A DNA stretch of 64,000 nt from Mesostigma viride (Eukaryota > Streptophyta > Mesostigmatophyceae > Mesostigmatales > Mesostigmataceae): positions 4,112,770 through 4,176,769 of the forward strand of contig RPFO01000072.1 in NCBI GenBank assembly GCA_009746045.1, given 5' to 3'. The translations under genes were made by a program, and so were the position numbers. Position 1 is the stretch's first letter; the number at the start of each line of letters is the position of its first letter. Below are positions 53,626-63,028 of this stretch, one piece after another. The notes beneath the pieces were generated by a model. That model was not told the origin of the DNA and ran no database searches. It was given only the letters and a program-made list of their open reading frames with translations.

Positions 53626-55809
53626 GAACAGGCCGAAAAATCTGTTTTTTCTAGCCCAGCTAGCTCGCAAAAATCCGTAAGCAGTATGCGGTCCCCCAGC
53701 CCTCAGGCAAGCCCCGCTGACCTCCCCGCTAAGGCACCGTCCCAACCTCCTCAGGAGGAGGGCGGAATAGCCAAAAGCGGTGGAGAACAAGCGGGGGTGC
53801 CGATCGTCCCCTCATCCGCTCAGAAAGCGGGGGGGTACGAGAGGAAGCTGAAGAGGGACGCATACATGTTCAAAATGCGGACCAAGAAGGTCCCAGGACC
53901 CGTCATCGGCAGCATTCAGCTGTCTGATGACGAGGTCACCCTCTCCCCAGGGGTTTCTGATGGGGAGATTGAGATGAATCCACTCAATCAGGCGGTCGAA
54001 CAGGCCGCCGCCCAGTTTGTAGAGGCACGCCGTCTTGCACAGCAAGAGCGGGACCGCAAAAAGACAGCGGCCCGCAACATGACTGCTGAAAAGCAGCTGG
54101 CTGCCATGCAAGCTGGAGAGGTGCTCCATGAGCGCCTCTTCAATGAGCTGGTTGTTGCACAGGGGGACGAGGGGGTCACGCTAACAGCGGACCAACTCAA
54201 TTCCCTCCTGTTGCAGCTGACCAAGCTGCAGGAGAAGATGCAGGCAACAGAAACGCCTGCACTCCCTGCACATACCCTCCCCACCCCTGGCACTGATTTG
54301 AGCCAAAGGGTGGTTGGAGGGGCCGTGTCACCAAGGGTGCTGCAGGGCAAGAGCCAGGGCACTGTCCCCAGCTCCCCCAGCAAACCCCCAAGTGACCCGG
54401 ATGCCCAGGAGCTCCACCGCCGCAAGGTGGTGGAGAATAAACTCCTAGAGGCCATGATAGCCCGTGAGGGCGGCCTGGCAGCCCAAGCAGCAGCGCTGCA
54501 GCAGCTTGGCCAGGCCAAGGGTTTTCCTACCAGCAGTGGAGTAAGGCAAGGGGAACAAGACCCTGCGCCTGCAGCTGGAACACCACCAGCCACTGCACTA
54601 GCACAGCAAGCTGGAACACAACCACCTTCTGCGGAGGCCCAGCAGACTGCACCCACACCAGGGCAGTCAGATAAGAGCAAGGCGGTGGCAAAAGGGACCC
54701 CAGTGGACCCAACCCCACCCACCCTTAAGGGGGACGTCCAAGAGCTGCTTGCCATACTCACGGCACAGCTCAAGACCATGGCCACCAACCCCATGGACGA
54801 CCTGTCGCGCACCCAGCTGGATGGCCTCCTGGCCAGTATCTCCCAGCTGGAAAGGGGCAGGGCGAACATGGAGGAGGCTGATCTTCAACAAGCAGTCAAG
54901 ACTTTCTTGGCTGAAAAGAAGGACCCGGTCAAAGGTACGTTTAACCCAAAACAAAAAGAATCTAAAATAGAAATCCCTGGCTTACCTGAGGGTTACACCC
55001 AGGAACAGGCCAAGGAATTTTTGTTTAGCCTGAACTACTGTTTTGAGTCTCTGAATGTCCAGAACTGGTTCAGTGCCTTGCGTGCATCCACCACCATCCA
55101 TAGGTCAGCCCCAGCCATTAAAACCTTGGTCCAGATTTACCAAGAAAAGGCTGGGACACCTAACCTAGCAATTGCATTGTGGCCAGCCTTCATGGATGAG
55201 CTTAAGCACTTGCTGGTGGATAGGACACAGTTTGAATCCATCCGTGGTTTCAACTGGCTTAATGCTTACCAGGTCAACAAGCAAGACTATGCCACTGATT
55301 GCAAGAATTATAGGTTGGCTGTAGAAAAGGACCCTGATCTCAGGGGTCTGCCTGCTAGCTACCTGCTGTATTCATGGTTGTCAAATGCTAACCTGGACAA
55401 AGCTGTGTACGCCACTGTGGTTGCAGGTCTCAAACCTCTGTGGAACGATTTCCGGGCGGGGATGAACCATATCCAAGACTGCCTGACTCCCCTGGCTATA
55501 GGTGCTCCGTCTGCAACCCCAACCCCCAAGGTCCAACAGACCCAAGGGAAGGGGCAAGGAAAAAAGCGCCAGCTAGGGGGGCAGCAGGGCGGCCAGTCCA
55601 AGAAGGCCAAGGGCAACCAGCCCCAAGGCCAGCCGGGACAGCCTGCTCAGCTCAAGCCAAACCAGTGGAGGCGGCCCACCCCCCCACACCTGCCCCACCC
55701 ACCCCTGCACCCACTGCTCAGCCCCCCCATGCAGGTCCCAAGAACAAGTGCACCCGGTGTGGCACCAAGGGACACCAGCGGGCGGACTGCAAGTGGAACC
55801 CCGCAGTAG
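53626..55809 (+). CDS. gag: Element B Gag
   Basis: Open from the junction to a TAG at 55807-55809. The natural start is lost; the first ATG is at 53686 (MRSPSPQASPADLP). Domains: Pro/Ser-rich N terminus; KLKRDAYMFKMRTKKVPGP basic block; SDDEVTLSPGVSDGE acidic block; Gln/Arg coiled-coil helices (about 54000-54130 and 54185-54245); a long Pro/Ala/Gln linker. A compact helical domain follows (about 54970-55500; EGYTQEQAKEFLFSLNYCFE … WLNAYQVNKQDYATDCKNYR), plausibly the capsid. The C terminus is Lys/Gln-rich. The zinc knuckle is in the overlapping pol frame. Gag forms the particle in this class. Assignment is by position and composition. Confidence 0.8.
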   Translation, partial: EQAEKSVFSSPASSQKSVSSMRSPSPQASPADLPAKAPSQPPQEEGGIAKSGGEQAGVPIVPSSAQKAGGYERKLKRDAYMFKMRTKKVPGPVIGSIQLSDDEVTLSPGVSDGEIEMNPLNQAVEQAAAQFVEARRLAQQERDRKKTAARNMTAEKQLAAMQAGEVLHERLFNELVVAQGDEGVTLTADQLNSLLLQLTKLQEKMQATETPALPAHTLPTPGTDLSQRVVGGAVSPRVLQGKSQGTVPSSPSKPPSDPDAQELHRRKVVENKLLEAMIAREGGLAAQAAALQQLGQAKGFPTSSGVRQGEQDPAPAAGTPPATALAQQAGTQPPSAEAQQTAPTPGQSDKSKAVAKGTPVDPTPPTLKGDVQELLAILTAQLKTMATNPMDDLSRTQLDGLLASISQLERGRANMEEADLQQAVKTFLAEKKDPVKGTFNPKQKESKIEIPGLPEGYTQEQAKEFLFSLNYCFESLNVQNWFSALRASTTIHRSAPAIKTLVQIYQEKAGTPNLAIALWPAFMDELKHLLVDRTQFESIRGFNWLNAYQVNKQDYATDCKNYRLAVEKDPDLRGLPASYLLYSWLSNANLDKAVYATVVAGLKPLWNDFRAGMNHIQDCLTPLAIGAPSATPTPKVQQTQGKGQGKKRQLGGQQGGQSKKAKGNQPQGQPGQPAQLKPNQWRRPTPPHLPHPPLHPLLSPPMQVPRTSAPGVAPRDTSGRTASGTPQ
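55680..55686 (+). promoter_or_regulatory. Possible -1 frameshift site between gag and pol
   Basis: The heptamer C CCC CCA lies in the gag zero frame exactly where protein-like sequence passes from gag to the pol frame (gag ...NQWRRPTPP, pol AHPPTPAPPTPAP...). It fits X XXY YYZ. A simple indel in the C7 run is the alternative. Confidence 0.35.
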
Positions 55810-58800
55810 GCGACGTGGACCTCTGCTTCGGTTGCAAGCACCCCCGCCATCTGCCCCCCGGCACGTGGTGCGACCGGCAGGACAAGGCTCCAAAAGGATG
55901 TACGTCCTCACAGCACGCCTATGTGGATTTATATGATCTCATTATCATTGGGGATAAAGACAAGGGACTGCTAGATTTTGAGGCAGCTCAGAAAATCTCC
56001 TCCACGTATAATGTGATACTGCCCTACCTCAAAGCTCTTACCCCAGCTGCTGTTGACACAGTAGACTTAAGGGAACTAGCAACCCAGCTCCACATAGCCA
56101 TGGGTCATGAGGTGGTGGCAGAAAAGATTGCCAGAAGAGCAGGAGGTTCACGACTCAGGAATGCTGTCAGGTTGGCTAGAAAACACTGCCAGCAATGTCA
56201 GTTCCATGGCCCAAAACCTCCCAAATGGCATGTCGCAACACCACCCACCCAAAGGGGAATAATTGTGGGTGATGTCGTGCATATCGATGGTGAACAATAT
56301 CTGATCCTAAAAGACACATGGTCCAGATTCACTGTCATGGAACCCCTACCTGGCATGGCTAAAGAGCAACTGCGTGCAGCACTTGTGATAGCATTGCCCA
56401 GATTCTACCCAGTTGACACTATACTGCTTGATCAACAGTTTAGCTGTCTGGCTGAGTGTGAAGGATGGGATGCTAATATTGAGATTGCTGGATTGCAAGA
56501 TCATGAAGGGCAGGGTGTCATTGAAAGAACCATCAGGTCAGTCAAAACTTTAGTGGCGAAATCCACTGACCTGAAAGCCACATCTGGAAGCTATGCTGAC
56601 AGAGCACTGTGGTGCAGTGAAATCTGTGCTACACTTAACCTTAGACCTGTGTTGCATGCACCATGGGGGGAAATCCTTCCCATTGGCTTACAGGCAGGTG
56701 TGTACCCTCCAGAGGTATTAGCTCTGTATAACACAGTAAGAGCTAAAGTGGCTGATAAGCTAGCTGAAAAGGACATAACACACCCCAGAACAGTATTCCA
56801 ACTGGGTGAACAAGTCCTATATTTCAAAGAAACCAAACATGGCAAGACAGGCATGTGGTATGGTCCGTGCACTGTTCTAAGAATGACCAAAAAAGGAAAA
56901 AATATGGATATTCGAAGTTTGGAAACAGGGAGAAAACACAGGGTGAGCAGTCATAGAGTTAAGAAGTATTTCCCTCCTTTGGCAGACGTGCCAGGGGAAG
57001 AGTCCTTGAACATGGATTCCCTCCTTAACTCTGGTGAGCAAGCAGAACCACCCAGCATTCCAACACCAGGAGCTGATGATGGCACTACCACACCCTCTGT
57101 CATTCCTCCACCCCTCAGTGAGGTACGTGTCACCCCACAACCTGGTGTAAGTCCCTCTGGGCAGAGTTCAACCAGGCATGAGGTACCAGAGCAAAACAAA
57201 GGCAATCCAGCTGAGTTCAAATCCAAGCTAGAAAAAGCCCTGGCAGCTCTGCATAAGGCTCACAAGAGCAAGGCTAAACAAGCCTCAGGTTTGGCCAAGG
57301 TCTCTGCTGTGTGCTCCGATTATAGCCAGGAATCCTGCATCCTAGCTGTGGACACTCAGGCACAGGTCAGTGTGATCAGTGCACAAGCCATTCCTGGTCT
57401 GCAACTTGCACCCTCACCATGGACACAGGTGCAAGATTTTTCAGGCAAAACAACCTTAGATGTGTTGGGTCAAGTAATGATCCCCATACTTGGCATCCAG
57501 ACACCTTTCCAGGTAGTGGAAGGGTACATGGGCAATGCTTTGTTGGGAGAACCCTTTATCTCTTACCCAGGTGTCACCATCACTGCTAGCCAGCTGCGTG
57601 TGACTGGGGTAGGAGCCATTCCCTTGGATCACTACAAGATTCCATTGTCCCAACTGGTTCATGGATTAGATGCCTATATCAAGGCCATTAACATCAAATA
57701 TGGGCCAGGTGAAATCCCTGACCTAGAGAAAAAGGTGCACAATCAAAGGCCACACCCGCAGTCCTTTGGGGTTGGAAAGTGGGACTTAGCCATGCACTCT
57801 CCTCACAACTATGATGCTCTAATCCAACAATGCAAAACACAAAAAGGGTTTCAAAAATGGATCCAAGCCATTAGGCACCAAGCCCGCGAAGAGTGGGTGC
57901 TGCCAAACCCTAAGCATCCTGACTATAAGCCACCTGTCACTCCTGTCTGGGAAATTCCAGAAGGTGCCAAAAAGTTGAGACTCAAGTTTGTGCTAAAACA
58001 CAAGGCACAGCCAGTAGGCTCACCTATATATCATGCTAGGCCATGTGTGACAGAATTAAAAGGCATGTCAAAACTGTCCAAGGGTGAACTCTACACTCCT
58101 GGGCTGCAGCAAACATCCCTCAGGATACTGCTCTCTGTCTTCCTCCACCATCTCAATGCTGGCCAAGATTATGCCTGCAAAGCTACTGATATCAAAAGGG
58201 CTTTCCTTAGAGGGGACCCTGATAAAGCGCAAGATGTGTGGAAGGGTCAGGTCTATGTGGTTCCCACCCCTGCTGCATGGGCACATGATATTGATGAGCC
58301 ATATCTACTCCTAAATCTAGGGGTGGAAGGTTTGCAAAGTGCTCCCACTATCTTCAGAAAATCAGCAGAAGAGGTGTTCAAGAAACTTAATGCCACTTAT
58401 GATGATCTGGACCCTTGTCTCTTTGCTGTGCCCACACCCTCTGGCTTGCTCCTGTTTGTGTGGCATGGTGATGACCAACTGATTTGTGGACCAAGAGCTG
58501 AAGTTGACAAGTTCATTCAGCAGGTTCAGCAGTCATATGAGATTGGAAAGCAGACAGAGCTGGGGCCAGAACCCCTACAGTTCTGTGGCATAATGCTAGC
58601 ACTGGAAGAGCAACAGGAACAGTGGGTGTGTACTCTATCCCCGCCTGCCCAGTACTTAGAAGAATGCCTAGAGCTGCTTGATATTCCGTGCATTCCTGCT
58701 CACATGTGTGCTACTGTCAAAGGAAAATTAGGGTGGCTGAGTGCTATCTGTGCACCTCATCTGGCAGTGGTCAGCAGGATTGATGACACAGTATTACAAA

Positions 58801-59399
58801 CCATGAAACCTAAGGATCTCCAGAAGCTACTAAAGGCTGGACCTTCCCTTGTCATTCATCCACTCAACCTCATGGAAGATATTCACATTAACTGTCTGAT
58901 GGACAGCTCCATGGAGAGTAGGGTAATAACAAAAATGGATGCCAGGGAGGCTGGGGTGTTCTTCCTTACCAACAAGGGAGACTATATGTCCATGGTGTCG
59001 TGGTACAGCAGATTGCATCGCAGAAAAGCTGTTGGCAGTAACTCTGCTGAGTGCCGTGCTGTGGTGTCTGCTGTGCAGCATGCTCGATCCCTTCAGCACA
59101 TACTAACCTGGTTGCAAACTCAGGCTGGCAGCAAGGCTGATGTGCATGCTCACTTACACACTGACAGTCAGTCAGTCATTAGTTTCCTTAACAAGAAATC
59201 TGTGACTGCTGCTGTGCATACTGATCTGGACTGGGTGATTTTGAAACAGGAAACAAGCTATTTTTCCAGCTGGCAGCATCTGCCAGACGAGGAGAACCTG
59301 GCTGACGCATTGACCAAGATTCCGTCATTAGCAGCAACCCAGTACCAGCTTCTGTGTGATGCAATGAATCCCTATCTGTCTAGTCAGACAAATGGATGA
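55686..59399 (+). CDS. pol: Element B Pol: CCHC - integrase - protease - RT - RNase H
   Basis: One open frame, -1 relative to gag. CCHC knuckle CTRCGTKGHQRADC (55749-55790) and a second Cys/His cluster (55822-55869). Integrase: HIAMGH (56091) and CQQC (56187) zinc ligands; D,D,E in GDVVHID (about 56266), ILLDQQF (about 56424) and GVIERTI (about 56515). Protease: VDTQAQVSVIS (about 57348), PILGIQTPFQVVEG, LLGEPFISY. RT: ATDIKRAFLRGD (about 58183) and HGDDQLICG (58464-58490). RNase H: CLMDSS, SAECRAVV, HTDSQSVISF, LADALTK (to about 59320). RT and RNase H blocks are Copia-type. The usual Copia order is protease-integrase-RT-RNase H; here the protease is third. No stops or frameshifts. Confidence 0.85.
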   Translation, partial: TPAPPTPAPTAQPPHAGPKNKCTRCGTKGHQRADCKWNPAVGDVDLCFGCKHPRHLPPGTWCDRQDKAPKGCTSSQHAYVDLYDLIIIGDKDKGLLDFEAAQKISSTYNVILPYLKALTPAAVDTVDLRELATQLHIAMGHEVVAEKIARRAGGSRLRNAVRLARKHCQQCQFHGPKPPKWHVATPPTQRGIIVGDVVHIDGEQYLILKDTWSRFTVMEPLPGMAKEQLRAALVIALPRFYPVDTILLDQQFSCLAECEGWDANIEIAGLQDHEGQGVIERTIRSVKTLVAKSTDLKATSGSYADRALWCSEICATLNLRPVLHAPWGEILPIGLQAGVYPPEVLALYNTVRAKVADKLAEKDITHPRTVFQLGEQVLYFKETKHGKTGMWYGPCTVLRMTKKGKNMDIRSLETGRKHRVSSHRVKKYFPPLADVPGEESLNMDSLLNSGEQAEPPSIPTPGADDGTTTPSVIPPPLSEVRVTPQPGVSPSGQSSTRHEVPEQNKGNPAEFKSKLEKALAALHKAHKSKAKQASGLAKVSAVCSDYSQESCILAVDTQAQVSVISAQAIPGLQLAPSPWTQVQDFSGKTTLDVLGQVMIPILGIQTPFQVVEGYMGNALLGEPFISYPGVTITASQLRVTGVGAIPLDHYKIPLSQLVHGLDAYIKAINIKYGPGEIPDLEKKVHNQRPHPQSFGVGKWDLAMHSPHNYDALIQQCKTQKGFQKWIQAIRHQAREEWVLPNPKHPDYKPPVTPVWEIPEGAKKLRLKFVLKHKAQPVGSPIYHARPCVTELKGMSKLSKGELYTPGLQQTSLRILLSVFLHHLNAGQDYACKATDIKRAFLRGDPDKAQDVWKGQVYVVPTPAAWAHDIDEPYLLLNLGVEGLQSAPTIFRKSAEEVFKKLNATYDDLDPCLFAVPTPSGLLLFVWHGDDQLICGPRAEVDKFIQQVQQSYEIGKQTELGPEPLQFCGIMLALEEQQEQWVCTLSPPAQYLEECLELLDIPCIPAHMCATVKGKLGWLSAICAPHLAVVSRIDDTVLQTMKPKDLQKLLKAGPSLVIHPLNLMEDIHINCLMDSSMESRVITKMDAREAGVFFLTNKGDYMSMVSWYSRLHRRKAVGSNSAECRAVVSAVQHARSLQHILTWLQTQAGSKADVHAHLHTDSQSVISFLNKKSVTAAVHTDLDWVILKQETSYFSSWQHLPDEENLADALTKIPSLAATQYQLLCDAMNPYLSSQTNG

Positions 59400-59767
59400 T
59401 GAAATAGGGCACTCCAGACTAATGGTGCAGACTATGGTCTTTCCCAGCTGGTGGCAACTTGGCAACAAACATAATAATTTCTTGATGTGCCCCCTGGTTT
59501 TTCCATAGCCACTCATCACTCCACTGACTTGTACAAACAGGGGATCCTAGGTTCAGAAACCTCAAAGACACTGTCAGATTTAAAGGCAATGGGGTCTGTG
59601 GGCGCTTTAATTCACAACGTCCATTGTGGTCTGATATGAGTTTTCCTGTACCAATGTCTTATTCATGATATTGCCAAGTACCTGAAAAAAAACAAAAAGG
59701 AATAAAAACTGGAGGTGCAGCACTGATGCCTTAAAAAAAAAAAAAAAAAAAAAAAGAATAAAACTGG

Positions 59768-60432
59768 AGTTAGCCTCTAGTCGTGGACATAGGCTAAGTA
59801 CCAGATAGCAATGTGCTATCTGGGGTTTCGCACGTGTAGGCTCGGTCAGAAGTCCCGGCTATATGCATCACTCCCCGGAAAGGAGAACTTTTGCGGATGA
59901 CTGTAGGTGTAAGTTGGCGATGCCATGGTAACCGGAGACGTCCGTCCTATAGTCAGCAAAATTGGTGCGAGAGGTCCCCAGTTCGATTCCGGTCGGATTC
60001 ATTTGCAGATCGCGTTTTCCGCGTTTTCCGCGGCCCGGCACTGAACGCAAAGGTTTTCACCTTTGCGGAGTGTCTGATCAGAATATGTGATTCGGCAGGC
60101 TAGACTATTCGATAGCCGAGTCCTGGTGACGGACGCCAGTACCCAAGTAGGATTGGCGGTACGGCGTCGCCAGTACCCACTCGGGACTGACATTGAGGTG
60201 TCGGATGTTGGACTAAGGTCCTGAGAGTCTAGCAGTGGCGTCGCGCCACTCAGGCTGCACCACAGAGCCCAACGGCCACTGTCGGCTGCTCCAGACGTGG
60301 CAGCCAGGCAGAGCGTTGCTTGTCGACAATGCTAAATGCCCTTGTGCACGTTGGGTGCGGGGCTTGTGATTTATTGTAATAAACACATGCGTTAGGCCAT
60401 TGAGCATTGAGAGGTCCACTCGTTTATTAACT
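59768..60432 (+). repeat. 3' LTR of element B, with a 217-bp insertion
   Basis: 665 bp including an insert; about 440-450 bp without it. Ends ttaact, followed by TSD tctac. Preceded by an A-run of about 22 bases and 'actgg'. Confidence 0.9.
59866..60082. mobile_element. 217-bp insertion in the B 3' LTR
   Basis: Absent from the 5' LTR and flanked by atatg (59861-59865 and 60083-60087). Ends resemble each other inverted (cactcc..cggaaagg / cactccgcaaagg). It contains agttcgattcc, like a tRNA B box, after a tagtcag..ttgg A-box-like stretch, but no anticodon arm. A related fragment is at 50035-50098. It could be a tRNA-derived SINE or a foldback MITE. Confidence 0.6.
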
Positions 60433-60472
60433 TCTACCAATGAAGTCAAGCTAGGGCTCAGTACAAGCTATT

Positions 60473-61893
60473 CTAGCCCGCTGGGGGCGTCCACATCGAT
60501 CTTGCATGTGGTTGATCATCAGGTCCGGCCGCCCCTCCAGTACACCAGCTTGGGCTTCTGGGGGTCCTGCTTGTGGCGGAGGTATTCAGGCCACAGGTCA
60601 CGTCGCTGCTGCGCTGCTGAGCGGGGGTCAGGTCGTCGTCCAGCGTCCAGGTGAGGTCGTGCAACCGCTTGCGACGAGAGAGGAACCGCTGCTTGTCCTC
60701 ACAGGAGGGGAAGGTGAGCAGGACTGGTGGGGGAGCCGCCTTGTCCCGTGAGTGGGGAAGGCGGTGGCCGACCCACGGAGTTCTACCTCACCTACCAGGC
60801 CCATGAGGGTAAGGAGCTGGTCCTTAAGCTCGTTGGCAAGGGAGGTTGACGTCTCACCTGGCTTCTGGGGGAAGCGACGTAGCACCACTCGGCACTCGCG
60901 GCGAGCGCGGTCGGTGACCTCCCGTTGCTGGGCTTGGCGGTGGTCTTCCAGCTCCTGGAGCTTCGTGGCGATATGGCGTCAGTGGTGGAGGCGGTCGCTG
61001 ATCGCAGCAGGTCCGCGTAGGAGAGCGGCGGGAGGTCACCAGCATCCAGCCGGGGTGGCTGGGATGCGATGGTGGCCGTCTTCTCCGCTATCTTTGGGAC
61101 CTGTGAGGCCAGGGCCTTGCGGTGTGGGCGGTGATGGCTTCAAGCTTCTCAGTCTTCATGAGCACGCCGCACTTGCCCTGGCACCTGGTTTCGGGCGAGA
61201 GACAAGTGCAGCGCATGCGTCTCAGATGCCTGCGCCGCGGTGTGCAGCGTCGTGAACTGGGGCTGGAGCTTGTGGACGACCTTGGTTTCCACGTGGGGAC
61301 CCGGGCCATCTGACCGTGTTGAGCGTCGTGTTCAGCGAGGTCAGCTTCTCGGCCAACGGCCAGGTCACGTGCTCCTCCAGCACTGCTCGGATGTCATCCT
61401 TGCAGAGGGAAGGAGCCGATGGGGCTGTCGGCCGCGCAGGCTGGGCTGGGGCGCGGATCTTGGCGGCGATTTTCTGATTTTGTCCATGCCGGGTAGCTGG
61501 AAGAAGCTGCACAAGATAGCGAGGCGGTGGTTGAGCTCTCCCCTGGTAAAGAACCTCTCCAGGTTCTCGTCGGGGATGGGCCCTGTGGCCCCATGTAGCT
61601 TGCGTTCCTGTGCTAAGAAACGCACTATATATCGGCGCATGCTTCTGACAGTGGTCAGCTGCAGCCAGTGCTGAAAAGAAAAGCGGTCGTAATCTGGTAG
61701 GTACTTTCGCTGCATTTGTGTTCGTGGCAGGGTTTCTTGGGCTCGGGCGATGCGCTTGGCGATGGGTTTGCTGGCGATGTTGCGAGCCCAGGCGGCTGGG
61801 CAAGAACGATGGCGAGTGGGTTGGGCTGGGAGCCGGAAAGCTCCTTTTCCAAGGCCCCGTTTTGCTTTTGGGGTCGTCATAGCTGCTTGTCAC
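60473..61893 (-). pseudogene. ORF1p-like gene of a second subfamily, decayed
   Basis: The minus-strand start MTTPKAKRGLGKGAFRLP (61880) is followed by a helical block (YDRFSFQHWLQLTTVRSMRRYIV … NHRLAILCSFFQLPGM) to 61365. After frame changes come a coiled-coil region and a C-terminal part with FPQKPGETSTSLANELKDQLL and LTWTLDDDLTPAQQ, equivalent to the RRM/CTD blocks of copy 1. The leader upstream (to about 62060) has the ATGGCTGACGGCGG motif. Sequence is far from copies 1-3, so this is a separate subfamily. The 3' end lies near 60440, where no hairpin or tail was found. Confidence 0.65.
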
Positions 61894-62109
61894 GTCCGTA
61901 ACTTTGGCAATACTGCGTTTCAGCCGTAACCGGCGATTATACTGGCATGCATGCGCGTCTCAAAAAAGCGCATCGAATGCAAGTGGTCTGACCGAATTTG
62001 GGGCTCAGACGCACAAGATCTGAGCTCCGCCGTCAGCCATACCGCCGTCAGCCATTCTCGTCTCTACTGGCATGGCTCAGTGCCATCAGTGGCAGCAGTG
62101 ACTACCAAT

Positions 62110-62200
62110 GATTCAAGCTAGCTACTACTAAGGGCTATTCTAGGCCGCAGGGGGCGACCACAACTTGTGGTTGATCATCAGGTCCCCGCCCCTCCAGTAC
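62110..62200 (-). repeat. Fragment related to the ORF1 subfamily 2 3' end
   Basis: About 90 bp similar to 60470-60545 (ctattctag.ccgc..ggggcg … gtggttgatcatcaggtcc). Only a fragment remains. Confidence 0.6.
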
Positions 62201-62204
62201 GTAC

Positions 62205-62328
62205 AGTCATTCCCGCGTTAAGTTGCGTTTCTTAAGGTTGCGTTCCCGCGTTAAGTTGCGGCGCCGAAGTTTGGGGGGCGACCGCAACTTAAGCACGGAG
62301 GCCATCGCAACTTAACGCGGTAATGACT
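62205..62328. repeat. 124-bp foldback element
   Basis: Terminal inverted repeats of 23 bp with one mismatch (agtcattcccgcgtt at the left end) and an inner gttaagttgcgg / ccgcaacttaa pair, so most of the element folds into a hairpin. No target-site duplication found. Confidence 0.75.
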
Positions 62329-62329
62329 C

Positions 62330-63028
62330 AATTTGTAGGTGTCAGGCCATTTTTGGCCGCGCAGGAGGCCATTTTTTGCCAAGTCCGGACCCGCTACGCG
62401 GGGATTTCAGGCGGCAAAATACGCAAGCCCCACTGGCGCGCAAATTTACCCGCCTGCTGGCTTAGGTGAAAAGCGCGAATGCAACCTTACAAAATCAGTT
62501 TTGCAGTCTGCGGGCTGCGGTACATAAGAATCCACGACCGCCATGTAGGGTCTGTTACGGTAATTGAGACATCTTGCCGGACATTACCACCATCATGCCG
62601 AATGCACCACTGAAGGGCAAAGACAAGGTCGTTGAGGCAGTCTCGCTCACTGCCTGCACTATGACTGTGGCCTCCATGCTGTTATTATCATTGTTTACAT
62701 GCAGGCCGTTGACAGTAAATGAAGCTCAGTTCCCTCACGACTGTTCCTATGTTTTCAATTGTCACAATCAAACATGAAGCCGGCTGGCAACTGATTAAGT
62801 AACCTGCCAAAAAGAGAGCCGAAGTAGGAGGGTTAAACCACACATTTGTAGTATAAAACGCAGGCACCGCGTGTTTTGCAGCCCGCCTTTGTCCAAAATA
62901 TCTGGCCTGGAAAATGGACTTTGGCCGGCTTTGACGCTGCAGCTGGATCGGGCTTGACGAGAGCTGTCGAATGCCGTATAGAAGTCCGTCAGAGGAGGAG
63001 GTGGTGGGCTGCTAGCCTAATTCTACCG
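62330..63028. other. Unassigned region
   Basis: No ORF or repeat recognised. A 67-codon ORF at 62574-62777 has no supporting feature. Confidence 0.4.

Larger units (their letters stand above)
52891..60432 (+). mobile_element. LTR retrotransposon B (Copia-like, integrase-first pol)
   Basis: Starts agttag and ends ctaact-like ttaact, flanked by tctac (52886-52890 and 60433-60437). It contains a nearly intact gag and an uninterrupted pol of about 1240 codons. The 5' LTR is truncated and followed by a 486-bp inverted pol fragment instead of the leader and gag start, so this copy cannot make a normal genomic RNA. Domain order is gag - CCHC - integrase - protease - RT - RNase H, the same as A. Coding differences from A are many, so the two are separate lineages of one family. 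Confidence 0.9.

Noticed and set aside
59950-60005. Functional tRNA gene
   Set aside because: B-box-like motif, but acceptor and T stems do not pair properly and there is no anticodon arm.
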